Source: an uncultured Collinsella sp.
Lineage (GTDB): Bacteria > Actinomycetota > Coriobacteriia > Coriobacteriales > Coriobacteriaceae
Direction of reading: 5' to 3'
Length of the DNA stretch: 7,037 nucleotides
Assembly: GCA_902494565.1 (NCBI GenBank)
Contig: CABUTN010000063.1
Span: 1-7,037 of the forward strand
Made by a program: the position numbers and the translations under genes. Shown here piece after piece: positions 6,400 to 7,037 of the stretch (position 1 is its first letter; every line of letters starts with the position of its first letter). The notes beneath the pieces were generated by a model, which was not told the DNA's origin, ran no database searches, and saw nothing but the letters and a program-made list of their open reading frames with translations.

Positions 6400-6452
6400 A
6401 TTGAAGCGTATGTAACCTGGCGGCGCCACACCGCCTGTTAGTAGGGAGACAC

Positions 6453-7037
6453 ATGAACGTTCTGGTCGTCAACGCGGGATCTTCGACCCTTAAGTATCAG
6501 GTCATCGACACCAAGTCCCACAAGGTGTCCGCAAAGGGCTCCTGCGAGCGCGTCTGCTTTACCGGCGGTACCTTCACCCACGCTGCTAACGGTTCCAAGA
6601 AGGTGACCGAGAACATCGAGTTCCCCGACCACAAGGTCGCCATCGAGGTCGTCCTGAAGGACCTCGAGGCCAACGGCGTCAAGATCGAGGGCATCGGCCA
6701 TCGCATCGTTCAGGGCGGTTGGTACTTTGGCGATTCCTCCCTCGTCGACGAGGACGTTCTCGCTAAGATCCGCGAGGTCGCCCCGCTGGCGCCGCTCCAC
6801 AACAACCCCGAGGCCAACGTTATCGAGTTCTGCCTGGAGCAGTATCCCGACCTGCCCAACGTCACGGTCTATGACACCGCTTTCCACTTCAACATGCCCG
6901 AGGTCGCCAAGACTTACGCTCTACCCAAGGACGTTTGCGACAAGCTGCACATCCGTAAGTACGGCGCCCACGGCACCAGCTACCGTTACATCTCCAAGAA
7001 GGTCGCCGAGATGACCAACGGCGAGGCCCGCAAGGTC
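6453..7037 (+). CDS. ackA: Acetate kinase homologue, 5' part (3' end outside window)
   Basis: An acetate kinase of the ASKHA fold, which interconverts acetyl phosphate plus ADP with acetate plus ATP in the cytoplasm and is the main ATP-yielding step of acetate fermentation. 195 codons are present of an expected 390-400. ATG 6453 follows AGGGAG at 6443-6448. The first signature reads NAGSSTLKYQ (7-16). Family catalytic positions recognisable here are Arg84 (in GHRIVQGG), His116 (in APLHNN), Asp141 (in YDTAFH) and His173 (in GAHGTS). Several neighbouring positions differ from the common consensus: Thr12 for Ser, Gln87 for the His of HRVVHGG, HNNPEAN for HNPAN, and Ala172 and Tyr177 for Phe and His of FHGTSH. 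The reading frame is intact with strong C/G-ending codon use, so it is likely functional and highly expressed. It may be a divergent paralogue or a lineage-specific form; a pta partner is not in view upstream. Confidence 0.88.
   Translation, partial: MNVLVVNAGSSTLKYQVIDTKSHKVSAKGSCERVCFTGGTFTHAANGSKKVTENIEFPDHKVAIEVVLKDLEANGVKIEGIGHRIVQGGWYFGDSSLVDEDVLAKIREVAPLAPLHNNPEANVIEFCLEQYPDLPNVTVYDTAFHFNMPEVAKTYALPKDVCDKLHIRKYGAHGTSYRYISKKVAEMTNGEARKV

Noticed and set aside
6419..6435. GGCGG-N7-CCGCC repeat in the ackA leader.
   Set aside because: Only five GC pairs in a GC-rich stretch, with no further evidence of function.
1..7037. A previously undescribed defence, mobile or biosynthetic system.
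   Set aside because: All eight genes belong to recognisable families, and no toxin, nuclease-helicase pair, reverse transcriptase, recombinase, repeat array or structured RNA was seen.

Overview
The window looks like an ordinary chromosomal segment of a high-GC Gram-positive bacterium. Gene content, the style of the ribosome binding sites and the strong preference for C/G at third codon positions suggest Coriobacteriia, probably a Collinsella-like gut actinobacterium. That placement is inferred from general resemblance and was not checked by a search. Every gene I can support is on the + strand.

Layout from left to right: the 3' part of ribonuclease D (rnd, 1-1028, start missing); a YugP-type membrane zinc metallopeptidase (1154-1858); a perfect 12-bp inverted repeat (1875-1904); the two exonuclease VII subunits xseA (1974-3425) and xseB (3468-3734); a HIT-family nucleotide hydrolase (3784-4119); a LysR-type regulator (4161-5051); a 12-TM-type MFS transporter (5171-6331); a strong intrinsic terminator hairpin (6366-6399); and the first 195 codons of an acetate kinase homologue (6453 to the window end).

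The left half is a nucleic-acid and nucleotide maintenance neighbourhood: RNase D, exonuclease VII and the HIT protein. xseA and xseB are close enough to be one transcript, as their products form a single complex. The lysR-MFS pair differs in character. It is visibly more AT-rich (sampled 60-base lines give 28/60 and 25/60 G+C, against 40/60 in xseB) and uses rare codons such as ATA, TTA and AGA. It reads as an accessory regulator-transporter cassette inserted between housekeeping genes. The 119-bp gap inside it carries two short dyads that could be regulator sites. The terminator at 6366-6399 closes this cassette, and ackA follows with its own ribosome binding site.

I found no tRNA, rRNA, CRISPR array, insertion sequence or phage gene, and no evidence of a novel multi-gene system. 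The observations most worth a second look are an intrinsic-terminator-like hairpin with a T5 tract inside the lysR coding sequence, substitutions in normally invariant acetate-kinase signature positions, and the compositional shift of the lysR-MFS cassette. No gene-free stretch exceeds 125 bases.
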